NCBI GenBank assembly: GCA_030015575.1
Contig: JASDDO010000019.1
Coordinates: forward strand, 509,798,986-509,862,985
Source: Agapanthus africanus
Lineage: Eukaryota; Streptophyta; Magnoliopsida; Asparagales; Amaryllidaceae
Length of the DNA: 64,000 nt
Direction: 5' to 3'
A program made the position numbers and the translations under genes. The notes beneath the pieces were generated by a model. It was given only the letters and a program-made list of their open reading frames with translations. It was not told where the DNA came from and did not search any database. Below are positions 41,084 to 52,425 of this stretch, one piece after another (the first letter of the stretch is position 1; every line of letters begins with the position of its first letter).

Positions 41084-42733
41084 TGATCGCACGCTTTTGG
41101 CGTGTCGAGTTTTAAGAGTTCTAAAGTTTAACCGCGATCAGGACGGTGTCGCTTTGCAACTAGCCGCGATGAGCACGGGTCGATCCACAGGGAGACTGAG
41201 CGTTTTAGGTTCTTGTTCTTACGAGTTAATGCGCGTGGCGGATTGTTCACATCTATCCTAAGTGTTACATGCAAAGTAACCGTTTGTTAGGATTAGATAG
41301 GATAATGTAAGTTAAGGAAATCCATACTAAAACTTTTGAGACGAACTTAACGATTGAAGCTAGAGCAATCGGCAACAACGTGGATTAGGGTTTTTAAGCA
41401 CAGTATTAGAAATCCGGCCTATTGACCCTTGTCCGTCGGTTCTTGTCTCTTGCTTTCGCCTCCGGCCAAACCGAACGCAACCGGTCGCGGTTAGGAATCA
41501 CCGATACCTTGGTAGGGTAGGGTACCTAACGGAGCGCTTGCGTAACGTTTGGACGGAGTTCAATAGAAAATACGGGAAAAGGAAATGATCAAAGAACCCT
41601 TAACTTACAAAATTGTTATCTATTCCTAACACACATATTCACGAACATCATATTAACAACACCATATTAACAAACCATCACAAAAAGAAAAAGTAAAGAA
41701 AAGAACAAAGAAAAGAAAAGACATTACAAGAAAGAAAGTACATGGAATTTAAAATGCAAGTAAGTATATAGAATGAATTAAAATTGCAAGAAAGTAAAGC
41801 ATGAATATAAAATAGAAAGGTATGAATAAAGAGAGAGAGACTAAGAACCCCAAGAGTGCAAAATGATATCTTTATTATGTTCAAGATACAACCTTGAGAT
41901 CAATAGCCAAATCTTAAACTTGCAAGCTCACTAAAGAGATTGCAAGATCAAGAGAAGACCATGAACTCAAGGGAATGCTAAGTTATGTACAAGAGAACCA
42001 AAAAGAAAACAAAAAGAGTTACAAAGTGTATGAAATGTTTAACAAAACTTGGACAATCTAAGACCCCTTTCCCTTGCTCACTGGTTCTGTATTTATAGGC
42101 TCAAAAGAAAATTAAAAAAACAATAAAAATGAGCTGACGTGGCAACAAGGGAGGGACCACAGAAAACTGGGGGCATTCTGGCACTGTTTGGCCGGCCATG
42201 GGGGTGTGGTGCTCGGCCCAAATCCGAGCTCTGGGTCTCGTTTTTGTTGTGTTGGCTTGTGTTGTCCCCCATATTACTCTGATGTTGTTTGCTTGGTCTA
42301 AAATAACCTGGTTTGTCTTCAGAGTTTGGAGGGAAACTAGACGTTTTAACTCACATCAAGACTTTATTGCATTTATTGCACTATCAATGCACATCACACC
42401 ATGCCTACTTGTGCCATGAATCATGGCTGCCCTATCATGGTCCATGTGCCAAAAAGTCTTGTGTACACACTTGTATGTGTTGGACTATTTAGATAAAAAG
42501 TGTGTACACAAGCATGTTGCACAAAGAAACTCTTGGGATATCGGTCGGTTTGTGGTTATGGTTGTAGTGTCGGCTCACAAATGATATATCCGTGATTTTG
42601 AATGTATTTCCAGTATTTTGTCACGGATACCTGTAATCTGTATTACTGAGCAGACACTGGTTAATTGTACCGATAAATACCAAAAATAGATAATGAATGA
42701 GCGGTATTAAAATGCAATATTCTGGTATGAACA
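41084..42733 (-). repeat. E2 5' LTR (1650 bp)
   Basis: + strand TGATCGCACG...GGTATGAACA. A minus-strand TATA box is at 42090-42097. The right end abuts copia LTR sequence. Confidence 0.88.
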
Positions 42734-44521
42734 TGTGCTCAGTAGAGACTGGGTATACTGGACGGACTCGCCGAGAACTCCTAGATGGTATTATACCTCA
42801 CGTCAGATGGCAGTTCTCTGGTGACACTGGTACAGGTTAGTCTGTCGACCCGAGATCGTCATAGAGTCTTCTGTTTTCTTACTGTGCTTTGATTTCCACC
42901 TTACCACATTCACGAGAACGTGCAAAACGGTGGCTTTTGGGTACAGTCCCGAGTCACATGGAGGCAATGAGCGATAGGAGGGGATTTCATCTCTCCCGGT
43001 ATTGGGGGTTGATGTTGCGCTGTACTCGATTGGCTATAAAAGGGAAGTCCCTGGCCAGGGCTGTTTATGAGATTTACTGGTATGTGTTATCAGTAGTTTC
43101 TCGACCATTTATAAGCCTCATATCGGCACGTCTTATCGAGTTATTGGGGTCTGACGTTTACCACCCCCAGACAAGCTATGCGATATATCAGATGAAGAGA
43201 CCGGACTGTACGGTGGTGTTACTGATTGGATTCGCAGGAGTATGAGCAGGCATGCTTGTTGATATTCTGATCGCTCAATACCCGAGTGGCCATTACGTTT
43301 AGCAGACCGTTTGCGGCTTATGAGTGTTTGATATGATCATCACCTACTGCCGGCATATTGACGAGTCTTTAGAGTCCTACACAGAGGTTTCCTAGTTCAT
43401 GCGAAACAAAGTAGGAGCATGTATGTGATATGTGCGGGAACGAGATTAATGCGCGTATGTGATACCTCATTCTATTCTCGCGATTTGTGACATCGATCGG
43501 TTATATATGATATAGTCGGGTTATCGGATCAAGTGTTGATTCGATAATTTGTTGCATTTGATATTAGTCTGTTATATATGATATAGCCGTATTATTAAAT
43601 CAAGTGTTGATTTAATAATTTAATGTATAATTGTATATTTGATACACTATATTACATTAACTAATATTAGCTCACTTAAACTTTTCTTTTTCTCACATGT
43701 GTGCATTAGTATATATATGATATATATTAGTGTACATTTTATGCTTGATGCCACATGCTATATAGGTGTATAAGACTCGCACCATACTAATAATAATGTG
43801 AGGGTTTATATTTATTTAAGTAAATCAAAATTAGTGTTAATTACTCACATGCTTGGAGAAGCTTGGAACATCTTTGACTAAGTCCACTCCTTTTGTTTTA
43901 CTTGTAGATATTTATTAACCTAACCATTATCGTTAGCCATGGTTTAATCTCTACATGGGTTAATATATGACACTAACTCACCCATGGTTGCTATTCTCAC
44001 CTCATTAGTTCATTCTCATCTCTTCACTTCATCTTCTTCATCCTTGAGAAAAAGCTTTCTAGCTTTTAGAAAAGTGAGAAAATATTGTGAGATAAAGAAA
44101 ACTAAAGTGAGCCCATTTCCTACTTCATCATCCTATAATACTTGCCATTTAGTTTAGGGTGTTTGCTTCACTAATTTCACAATTAGTGAAGAGGTAGCAT
44201 GATCTTGAGTATTCTCGACGTAGATCATCTACGGCCACGAAGACTTCGAGCAAGCTTATTAATTTCTCCGGGAGAACCCGTTCTTGAGTTCGGGAAATCA
44301 CAACTCGCAGTGAAGGGGCTACTACACGGAGCTTTTGAAGTGAAGGACCGGTCTACAAAGGTTGTATTCTTCATTCGCTTAGATGTAAAGTTGTTTACGT
44401 ATCGTTTCGGCGCATTTTCTAGTAAAGATTTTATGGTTAGGGTTAACTAGAACGGCAAATTCTTAAAATTGGCATGGACGATAACTCCCGAAACCTTGCT
44501 GCCTCCCCAGGGAACCCTGCA
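42734..44521 (+). repeat. A2 5' LTR, left part missing
   Basis: Aligns with A3 LTR from 47428 to its end (GGAACCCTGCA here, GGAACCCTACA in A3). It contains two 3-base-loop hairpins: TTATCGGATCAA-GTG-TTGATTCGATAA (43521-43547) and ATTATTAAATCAA-GTG-(complement) with a 13-bp perfect stem (43591-43619). The 83-codon frame at 44199-44450 has no homologue and is not supported as a gene. Confidence 0.9.
43521..43619 (+). other. Hairpin pair in A2 LTR
   Basis: Two perfect or near-perfect stems with a GTG loop. Counterparts with different arms are in A1 (12948-12970) and A3 (48208-48234 and 56361-56387). Confidence 0.68.
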
Positions 44522-44522
44522 G

Positions 44523-44535
44523 TGGTATCAGAGCC
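44523..44535 (+). promoter_or_regulatory. A2 primer binding site
   Basis: TGGTATCAGAGCC, one base after the LTR end CCTGCA. Initiator-Met type. Confidence 0.93.
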
Positions 44536-46611
44536 ATGCTAGAAAATTAGAAGATGTTTGTTAGATTACGAAACCGAAACGACTCCAAAACTTGAAACAC
44601 GAGAATGTAGTTTCTGTCGAATTTAAAAGGTGTTCTAAAATTTTTTTAAACAATTATAGAATGTTAAATGAGATGCAACATGAACACACAAGAAATTTCA
44701 CCCCTTTCGCCGGAATTGGGCCGGCCACATGCAAGGAAAAGCCGGCCACCTCGGCCAAAAAGGGGAATTTTGGGTTGAAATTTTTTTTGTGTTCCAGGCA
44801 CTGGGTTTTGGTGTTTCAGTTATTGTTTGTTTTTTTCAAAAATTGCATGTGATGCAGTCTTACTGGATAAGCAATTCAGAGTGTTTCGTATTCGTAGTTT
44901 TAACATTGTTTCAGTTATTCACATGTTGTCTAAGAGAAGTTAAAAAGTTCGAACGAATATCAAAAACCCATTTTTCCAAGTTTAAGGTATTCGGAAAAAC
45001 ATGCAAGTAATTCTTTGGACCCTCTAGAAGAATGAAACCCTAACTCGATATAATGACTATGGAACGCTTACGGACCTTAAGGATTGTGGCAGTTCCGCGG
45101 TGCCATTAATGAGGCTTGGGTTTGCCCTTCTACGGTTGGTCCATAGGTACTGTGGCATGTTCTGGGTATTTATAAACTATGCTCAAGTGTTGAGCTGTCG
45201 GAAAATTGTGGGACTTTGATGAATCGATCGAAAAGTTTAACATCGTACGGATATCATGTGATGGGATATAATACTTGGAATCCACACTAATTTGAATTTT
45301 ATAAATCTAGTAATTTTGTCTCATTTGATCGGTTGCCACGGGATTTTGATGTGATCAAAAGTCCGTCGCAATCACATAGCATACGCGGATACTCGCCGGG
45401 TAACAGTATTAGATAGCCATGCCCCATTTCCCCGACCAAGTGACAGTAGGAGAACCACATTGCCTAAAGCATTCGTTCGGGTGCTCGTGGTCGCGGTGTT
45501 CCTCCTAAGTTCACTTTGTCGATGGTATTGGGGGGTGCGGCCGTCTACTAAAGTTTCCAACGAGCATTCGATCAGGATGTCGGGAATCTTGTTGAATTAC
45601 CTGACTTGTAATTGGAAAGTGTTTTCAATATCGAGACTAAAATACGGGGTTTATAATTGTTAGGCATGAGATGTCTAAGGAATTCATTTGGTTGGGCATG
45701 AAATCCAAAATATGTGATACATTGGGTTTATGATGTCTAAGTTGGCTGCGGATTCCAATTGTTGTAGTTTTTCACTTTCTTTTCTGCAACCGTAAGTGTA
45801 ATATGTGGTGTATCACCGGTTTCATTGCTATATGTCAATGACAATTGGAATACACATATTTACCTACGTTGATGACATGTGATGTTATGTGTTGCTGTGA
45901 TAGGTTATATTGGATCGTCGTGTTTGAATAGCCCAGGTTTTTTTTATGTGAGATGAGAGTTTTTCATTTTCATTCATGTAAAAGCTTGTATATAATATAC
46001 TTTTATTGGGGCACTTCCGGGTTGAGGATGATGTCACCATTGATCTATATTATTTACTTTTCCGCATTAGGATAGACCCAAGGAGGGGAGCACAAGTAAC
46101 CGAGTTCTAGAGTCCAGTGGAAGACCATCTCGAGGAGTCGAGTTCAAGTCTCCTAACTCTAGAATTGGTAGGGTTTCTTGCCGCTCTCGTAGGGGTCTAA
46201 GGATGTGGGATTGGCTATTCATCACGACCGTGGAATCCGTGTTTTATACAGGCTTAATATAAAACCCGGAAATCCTAGTATATCCAATATTTCATATGTT
46301 GATTTCTGCTGCGATATTCTGTGATGTGATCACTTGATATGTTGAGATAGATACTGTATATAGTATATGTGATATATTATATAGACATTTCTTATGTTTT
46401 TCACCCGCGCTAGCCCTTCCCCGCTCTGCCGTTAGTTACCTAACCTAACGGTGCATGACAGGACATCGAGGCGTATGCGGATGGCATTAGCGTACGTTGT
46501 ATTTATCTGTGATGCTTAGGTAACTTGAATGATGGGACTTCATTAATAAGATTAATGAAAGAAATAAACCTAAAGATGTTGTGGAATCGAATTTTCAAAA
46601 ACAGGTAGCTC

Positions 46612-46853
46612 TAGTTGTTGCTTTGCATAGTGGTATTCCTTGTAGAATATCCAGCACCTTATTCGATAAGGAAAGAGCCGAGATCCCTTCACCGGGAGTG
46701 ACCTCTTTAGCGATAACTGGCAGATGCTACAACCCTCAGTTTCGTCTTTTGATTGCTTTTCGAGTTCTTGCTTTGCATAGTGGTATTGTGAATATCCTGC
46801 ACCTCATTCCACGAGGAAAGATCCGAGATCCTTTCACCGGGAGTGACCTCTTT
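46612..46853 (+). other. Duplicated multi-hairpin RNA block, A2
   Basis: Copy 1: CCTTATTCGATAAGG (46657-46671), then AAAGAG (46672-46677) pairing with CTCTTT (46703-46708). Copy 2: CCTCATTCCACGAGG (46802-46816), then AAAGA (46817-46821) pairing with TCTTT (46849-46853). The sequence between the outer arms, GAGATCCCTTCACCGGGAGT, is nearly invariant, with one change (CCTTT) in copy 2. Confidence 0.75.
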
Positions 46854-46952
46854 AGCGAAACTAGCAAAAGCCTCAAAAATACTCCATTTTAAATCATTTG
46901 ATTCTACATCGATATCAAGTTCATTTCAGATAAGTACTTCATAGTATTCGTG

Positions 46953-46982
46953 CTACGTTTGTTAGCCTTCGTCAAGGCGTAG
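46953..46982 (+). other. First loop hairpin, A2 leader
   Basis: CTACG (46953-46957) pairs with CGTAG (46978-46982). In A3 the same arms are CTGCG/CGCAG and in B CTGCG/CGTAG, so pairing is kept by paired changes or a G-U. The second (57398-57433) and third (57476-57523) hairpins lie beyond A3. Confidence 0.7.
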
Positions 46983-47031
46983 TGTGTGGTAGCTATTTAT
47001 GCTTATCTGCTTAAGCATATGATGCGATTGA

Positions 47032-47036
47032 GTTAG
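47032..47036. repeat. Target site duplication of A3, GTTAG
   Basis: GTTAG at 47032-47036 and 57387-57391 flanks A3. A3's own leader (51820-51830) shows the equivalent uninterrupted site GGGTTAGGGTAG. Confidence 0.97.
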
Positions 47037-49233
47037 TGTTAGTTATATGTATGCCCTAGAGGCCATTGCTATACATAGGATGTATATTGTAGTGGATGCT
47101 GGGACATATATAGGGAGGACTTTCTTGCTCGACATGATAGTATGCTATCTGGTTACTCTTTACCTTAACGTGTACACTGATTGTCTCTCTGTTACATGTT
47201 GGTAAAGCCCTTAGGATGTGTACTTGACTACCTGGACTATGATGCGGATCATACTAGTGGGGACTTGGTAGTCCATAAGTACATCCTTCAAGGTCCCTAG
47301 TCGTGGGTGTATCGAGACAGGGCATCGATATACCAGAGTAGACTAGCGTATACCTTCTCGACCCATACAGATGGGCGATGGATGATCCCATATCCATTGG
47401 TGTTTGACATCAGAGATGATATACGGGTGCTCAGTGGAGACTGGGTACACTGGACGGACTCGCCGAGAACTCCCAGATGGTATTATACCTTACGTCAGAT
47501 GGCAGTTCTCAGGTGACACTGGTACAGAGTAGTCTGTTGACCCAAGATCGTCATAGAGTCTTGTGTGGTTCCCACTGTGCTTTGATTTCTACCTTACCAC
47601 GTCCAAGAGGGCGTGCAAAACGGTGGTTTTTGGGTACAGTCCTGAATCACATGGAGGCAATGAGCGATAGGAGGAGATTCGTCTCTCCCGGTATTGGGGG
47701 TTGATGTTGCGCTATGCTCGACTGGCCATAACAGAAAATCCCTGGCCAGGGTTGCAGTGATCTACTGGTAAGTGTTATCAGTAGTTTCACACATGTTATG
47801 GACCTCACGTCGGCATGACTTATCGAGCTATTGGGGTCTGACGTTTACCACCCCTAGGCGAGATATGCGACATATCAGACGATCAGACCGAACTGTACGG
47901 TAAGTGTTACTGGTTAGATTCACAGGAGTGTGAGCGGGCTTACTCGTCGATCTTCTGATCGCTCAATACCCGGGTGGCCGTTACATTTAGCAGACCGCTT
48001 GCGGCTTATGGGTGTTTGATATGATCATCACCTGCTACCGGCGTATTGACGAGTCTTTAGAGTCCTACACAGAGGTTTCCTGGCTCAAGCAAAACGAAAT
48101 AGGAGCGCATATGAGATATGTGCGGGACCGAGAATAATGCGTGTATGTGATACCGTATTCTATTCTCGCGATGAATGTATCGATTGGTTGTATGCGATAT
48201 AACCTAGTTATCGAATCAAGGATTAATTCGATAAGCCGATACATTGGATATTAGTCGGTCATATGCGATATGACCGGATCGTTAAATCGAGTGTTGATTT
48301 AATGATTTAATGTATAATTATATATTTGATATATTACTTTGCATTAACTAATATTTTTTCACTTTAAATGGATTTTCTCACTTGATGTGCACATTGTATA
48401 TGTGATATAGTTTTGTGCACTTGTATGTATCATGTTTGATGATACATGTTTACTTGAGTTTGTGTAAAGATTAAACCATGGTTATTTAAATGGTTAGGGT
48501 TTTAATTTTCATATCTATTTATTTATTATGGAAATGATAATGAGAAAAATGGTGGCTTTCTTTGTTTGTTCATGAAGCTTCATGAAGCTTTAACTAAAGT
48601 GACCATTTTGTCTCATCCTTAACTCTAACGATTTCACTTAACCATAGTTCTCTCTCTACACTTAACCATGGTTATAGTTATGATAAGAATAATATTTTTT
48701 CTATTTTTCTCATTTATTCTTATGATAATTATCTTCTTCTTCTTCTTCTTCTTCAAGATGAAGAAGCTTGATTCCATCAATGGTGATTTGATGAAATGAG
48801 TGAGAAATCCAATTCTAAAGTGAACCCACCTCCTATTTCTTCATCCTCTACCTCTTGCCAAGTAGTAAAGGGTGTTTTCTTCACAAGTTTCATGATTTGG
48901 TGAAGTGGGAGCTTGATCTTGTGATGTCTCGACGTAGATCATCTTCAGCATCGTAGTCGATGACCTAACCCGCCCATTTCTCCGATGAAACCGAAGCTAG
49001 AGTCTGGGATCCGATTTGTACAACGAGGGGACTTCATCACGGAGCCATGGAGGTGGAGAACCGGATCTACAAAGGTTGTAGCCTCTTTCTTTTAGTTAAG
49101 TTGTTAACTAGTTTCATTTTTCGCCTAAAATCTAGTTAACGATCCGTATTAGGGTTTCTCGGCACTTGTAAAATTAGAAATTGGCATGGTTGATGCCTTG
49201 TGAGACCTCTTGAGCGTGCCTAGGAACCCTACA
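47037..49233 (+). repeat. A3 5' LTR (2197 bp)
   Basis: TGTTAGTTATATG...GGAACCCTACA. It contains a (CTT)n run near 48731-48754 and hairpin TTATCGAAT...ATTCGATAA at 48208-48234. Confidence 0.96.
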
Positions 49234-49234
49234 G

Positions 49235-49247
49235 TGGTATCAGAGCC
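49235..49247 (+). promoter_or_regulatory. A3 primer binding site
   Basis: TGGTATCAGAGCC, one base after the LTR. Confidence 0.95.
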
Positions 49248-51356
49248 TAGCTAGAGCCTTAGGCGATGCGTAGACGAAGTTTGAAACCCGAACGAACCCG
49301 AAACCCTAAAATTTCTCGCTCTCTGGATTTTTTTTCAAAAACTGGGTTTTTTCCAGATTAAAAATGCTTAAAATTTTCAGCAGGGAATTATAAGAATTAC
49401 GGTGCAAAATTTGACAAAAGATAGTTCAAGATTGCGGCGGAACAGCGGCAGAAGCCTACCTTCTGCGGCGGTTCCGCGGCAATAGTGTGACGTCACCCTC
49501 CCGATTTTGCACAGTAACTTCCTTTATTCAGTGCTGAGTTCTCTGGGTATTTTTAAATATCACTCAAGAGTTGAGTTTTCTGGGGTGTTTTGGGAGTTTG
49601 CAGATTCGATCGGATTATCAAGCTTTGTCTATGTGTCTTTCCGGATAATTATTGAATATGTTAAAAAGTTCGACCGGATATAAATACCCAATCTTTCCCC
49701 TGCCGGAAAATTTCCAAGTGTTGGATTTTTCCGAGGTTTAAAGACGTTCAAAGTAGTGCAAGTAATGCGATGGTCCCTCTAGAAGACAACAAACCTTAAC
49801 TCGATTATGTGACCGTCTTGAACAGCCTTTTGAACCTTCGGGTTTGGGGCAGTACGGCGTGCCACATGTGAGGCGTTGGCTTGACCCTTCTACGGCTGGA
49901 CCGTTGGTACTGAGGCATGAACTGGATGTTTTTAAACTTGTTTCATGTGTTGATCTGTTTCCGGAAAACTTGGGTGTTTGAATGTTCAATCGGAAAGTTT
50001 AACATTTTCTATTTATCTGGAATGGGATACAATAATTGGAATTCACAAGTAGTTATGAGATAACTGAATGAATGTTATAAACACAGCACTTTAGTCTCAC
50101 TTGATCGGTTGCCACGGAATTTTGATGTGATCAAAAGTCCGTCGCAATCACGTAGTGTACGCGGATACTCGCCGGGTAAACTTAATAGACAGCCTCACTC
50201 CATAGCCCCGACCAAGTGACTGTAGGAGAACCCCGTCGCCGAAAGCATCCGTTCGGGTGCTCGCGGCAGCGGTGTTCCGCCTTGGTGCACTTCGTCGACG
50301 GCGTCGGGGGTGCGGCCACCTACTAAAGTTTGCGACGAGCATTCGATCAGGATGTCGGGAATCTTGTTGAATTGCCCGACTTTATATTGAAAAGTGTTTT
50401 CGATTTTGAGACTAAAATGCGGCGTTTATAATTGCTAGGAATGCGATGTCTAAGGAATTCATTTGATTAGGCATGCGATGTCTAAAGAGGTTGCGGATTC
50501 CAACTGTTGTTGTTTTACACTTTCTTTTCTGTGACCGTAAGTGTAATATGTGATATCGCCGGTTTCGTTGCTATATGCCAACGACAATTGGGATGCGCAT
50601 ATTTACTTACGTTGATGACATGTGATGTTATGTGTTGCTGGATATGTTATATTGGATCGTCGTGTTCGAATAGCCGGGGGTTTTTTTTTGTGAGATGAGT
50701 GTTTTTTATTTTCATTCATGTAAAAACTTGTATGTAATATTCTTTTATTAGGGCACTTCCAGGTTGCGGAAGATGTCACCTTTTGTATATTATTTACTTT
50801 TCTGCACTAGAATAGACCCAAGGAGGGGAGCACAAGTAACCGGGTTCTGGAGTCCAGTGGAAGACCAACTCGAGGAGTCGAGTCCGGGTCTCCTAACTCT
50901 AGAATTGGTAGGGTTGCTTGCCGCTCTCGTAGGGGTCTAGGGGTGTGGGTTTGGCTATTCATCACGACCGTGGAATCCGTGTTTTATACTGGCTCGTATT
51001 GAAAACACGGACGTCCTAGTATATCCAATATTTCATATGATTCTTCTGCTGCGATATCTGTGATGTGATCATGTGATATGTTCTGTGATGGATACTAAAT
51101 ATAGTATATATGATATATTATATAGACGTTACTTATGTTTTACACCCGCGCTAGCCCTGCCCCGCTCTGCCGTTAGTTACCTAACCTAACGGTGCACAAG
51201 GGGACATCGAGGCGAATGCGGATGGCATAAGTGTACGTCGTATTTATCTGTGATGTTTAGGTATTTAAATGATGGGAATTCATTAATATGATTAATGAAA
51301 GAAAAGAAACCTAAGATGTTGTAGAATCGAATTTCAAAAATAAAACAGGTAGCTAC

Positions 51357-51595
51357 AGTTCTTACTTTGCACAGCGATATATATGATATATCCTGCACCT
51401 TATTCGATAAGGAAAGGACCGAGATCCCTTCACCGGGAGTGACTCCTTTAGCAATAACTGGCAGATGCTATACACTCGGTTTGTCTTTCGATTGCTTTTA
51501 AGAGTTTTTGCTTTGCACAGTGATATATATGATATATCCCGCACCTCATTCGACGAGGAAAGGGCCGACGATCCCTTCACCGGGAGTGACCCCTT
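51357..51595 (+). other. Duplicated multi-hairpin RNA block, A3
   Basis: Copy 1: CCTTATTCGATAAGG (51398-51412), AAAGGA (51413-51418) with TCCTTT (51444-51449). Copy 2: CCTCATTCGACGAGG (51543-51557), AAAGGG (51558-51563) with CCCTTT (51590-51595). The upstream hairpin is GATATAT/ATATATC here instead of GGTATTC/GAATATCC. Confidence 0.75.
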
Positions 51596-51739
51596 TAGCA
51601 AAACTAGAAAAGCCTAAAAAACACTCCATTTCAAAAACATTTGATTCTACAACGATATCAAGTTCATTACGCAATAGGTTTTCAGAAAAACCTGTCGTAG
51701 CCCTCCGTCATTTCAGATAAGTCCTGTTTAGTATTCGTG

Positions 51740-51955
51740 CTGCGTTTGTTGACCTTGTCAAGGCGCAGTGTGCGGTACCTAACCAGTATTTATCTGCTTA
51801 TGCATATGATGCAGATTGGGTTAGGGTAGTCGTGTGACCTTGTTGGCCTTTGTCAAGGGTCGTGCGGGTGGGTTTAATTCAATCAGGAAATGACGGGTTG
51901 AACTTGACTAGCATCCTATGGTTTGTTGGCCTTTGTCAAGGTCATAGGAGGTTAG
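51740..51955 (+). other. Three loop hairpins, A3 leader
   Basis: Hairpin 1 CTGCG/CGCAG (51740-51768). Hairpin 2 (51831-51866) has arms containing GACCTTG and CAAGGGTC. Hairpin 3 CTAGCATCCTATG (51908-51920) pairs with CATAGGAGGTTAG (51943-51955) at 12 of 13 positions. The loops contain TTGACCTTGTCAA or TTGGCCTTTGTCAA. Confidence 0.73.
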
Positions 51956-52359
51956 GGGCAAAATATTATCGGGAATTTCAGGTGTTGAAATTTGCAATGA
52001 GATTGCATACCTTCTATGAGATAGTTGGATCCCGATACCCGCTGCGAGTAATTATTACTCCTGGGAGAGTTTTACACATTACAATTAGCCGATCAAGTAG
52101 GTGCCTAGAAAGGTGTCAACGAGGTTACGCCTCTGGGAAAATGAGGTTTACATTAATTAGGTTCGTGCGAAAGCACGGGGGACCTCCCTCAAAGTACCGA
52201 CACTAGCCTGGTTGAAAGATTGGCGAACTTGTAGTGTGTAATTAATCCCGGCTAGTCTTTCCTTTTAGGGTTTGAAGGAAGATTTGATAAAAAAAGTGGG
52301 AGCCATCCTGATTAGATAAAATAATAACCAATCTATTCTTGCAAGAGCGCACGCTGAGT

Positions 52360-52381
52360 GTTTTCTTCTCTCTCTCTCCAG
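52360..52381 (+). other. Candidate 3' splice site before A3 protease frame
   Basis: Pyrimidine-rich tract ending CCAG before GTAGCGACC. It is matched in A2 (57925-57952, CTTTCTAG before GTAGAGACC) and B (5097-5121, GGCAG before CGACC). Confidence 0.45.
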
Positions 52382-52425
52382 GTAGCGACCATATCACGCC
52401 TTAATCAAGATAATAATACGGATAT

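Larger units (their letters stand above)
36025..42733 (-). mobile_element. E2: minus-strand LTR element, same family as E1
   Basis: On the minus strand: 5' LTR 42733-41084, tRNA-Asp primer site, interior with the unknown protein frame, polypurine tract at 36568-36554, and a 529-bp piece of the 3' LTR (36553-36025). The rest of the 3' LTR is replaced by E1, as expected if E1 inserted into it. The right end abuts A2 LTR sequence at 42734, so E2 inserted into the A2 LTR. It has no pol. Confidence 0.82.
44536..47036 (+). other. A2 leader, first part
   Basis: No credible coding frame. It contains a GGCCGGC/GCCGGCC hairpin (44719-44725/44741-44747), 196 bases after the primer site, and the module also found in gypsy elements (44964-45270). 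Further on are the CCGTTAG hairpin (46429-46451), the duplicated multi-hairpin block (46612-46853) and the first loop hairpin (46953-46982), after which A3 is inserted. Confidence 0.75.
49248..52381 (+). other. A3 leader
   Basis: No coding frame of note. A hairpin at 49437-49477 is built from GCGGAAC/GTTCCGC and GCAGAAG/CTTCTGC. A diverged copy of the module shared with gypsy elements lies at 49725-49990. Further on are the CCGTTAG hairpin (51170-51192), the duplicated block (51357-51595) and three loop hairpins (51740-51955). The end is a pyrimidine tract with TCTCTCTCTCTCCAG closing at 52381. Confidence 0.75.

Noticed and set aside
44199-44450. 83-codon frame near the A2 LTR end, overlapping a region with splice-like features
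   Set aside because: It is part of the LTR, and aligned A3 LTRs do not keep the frame.
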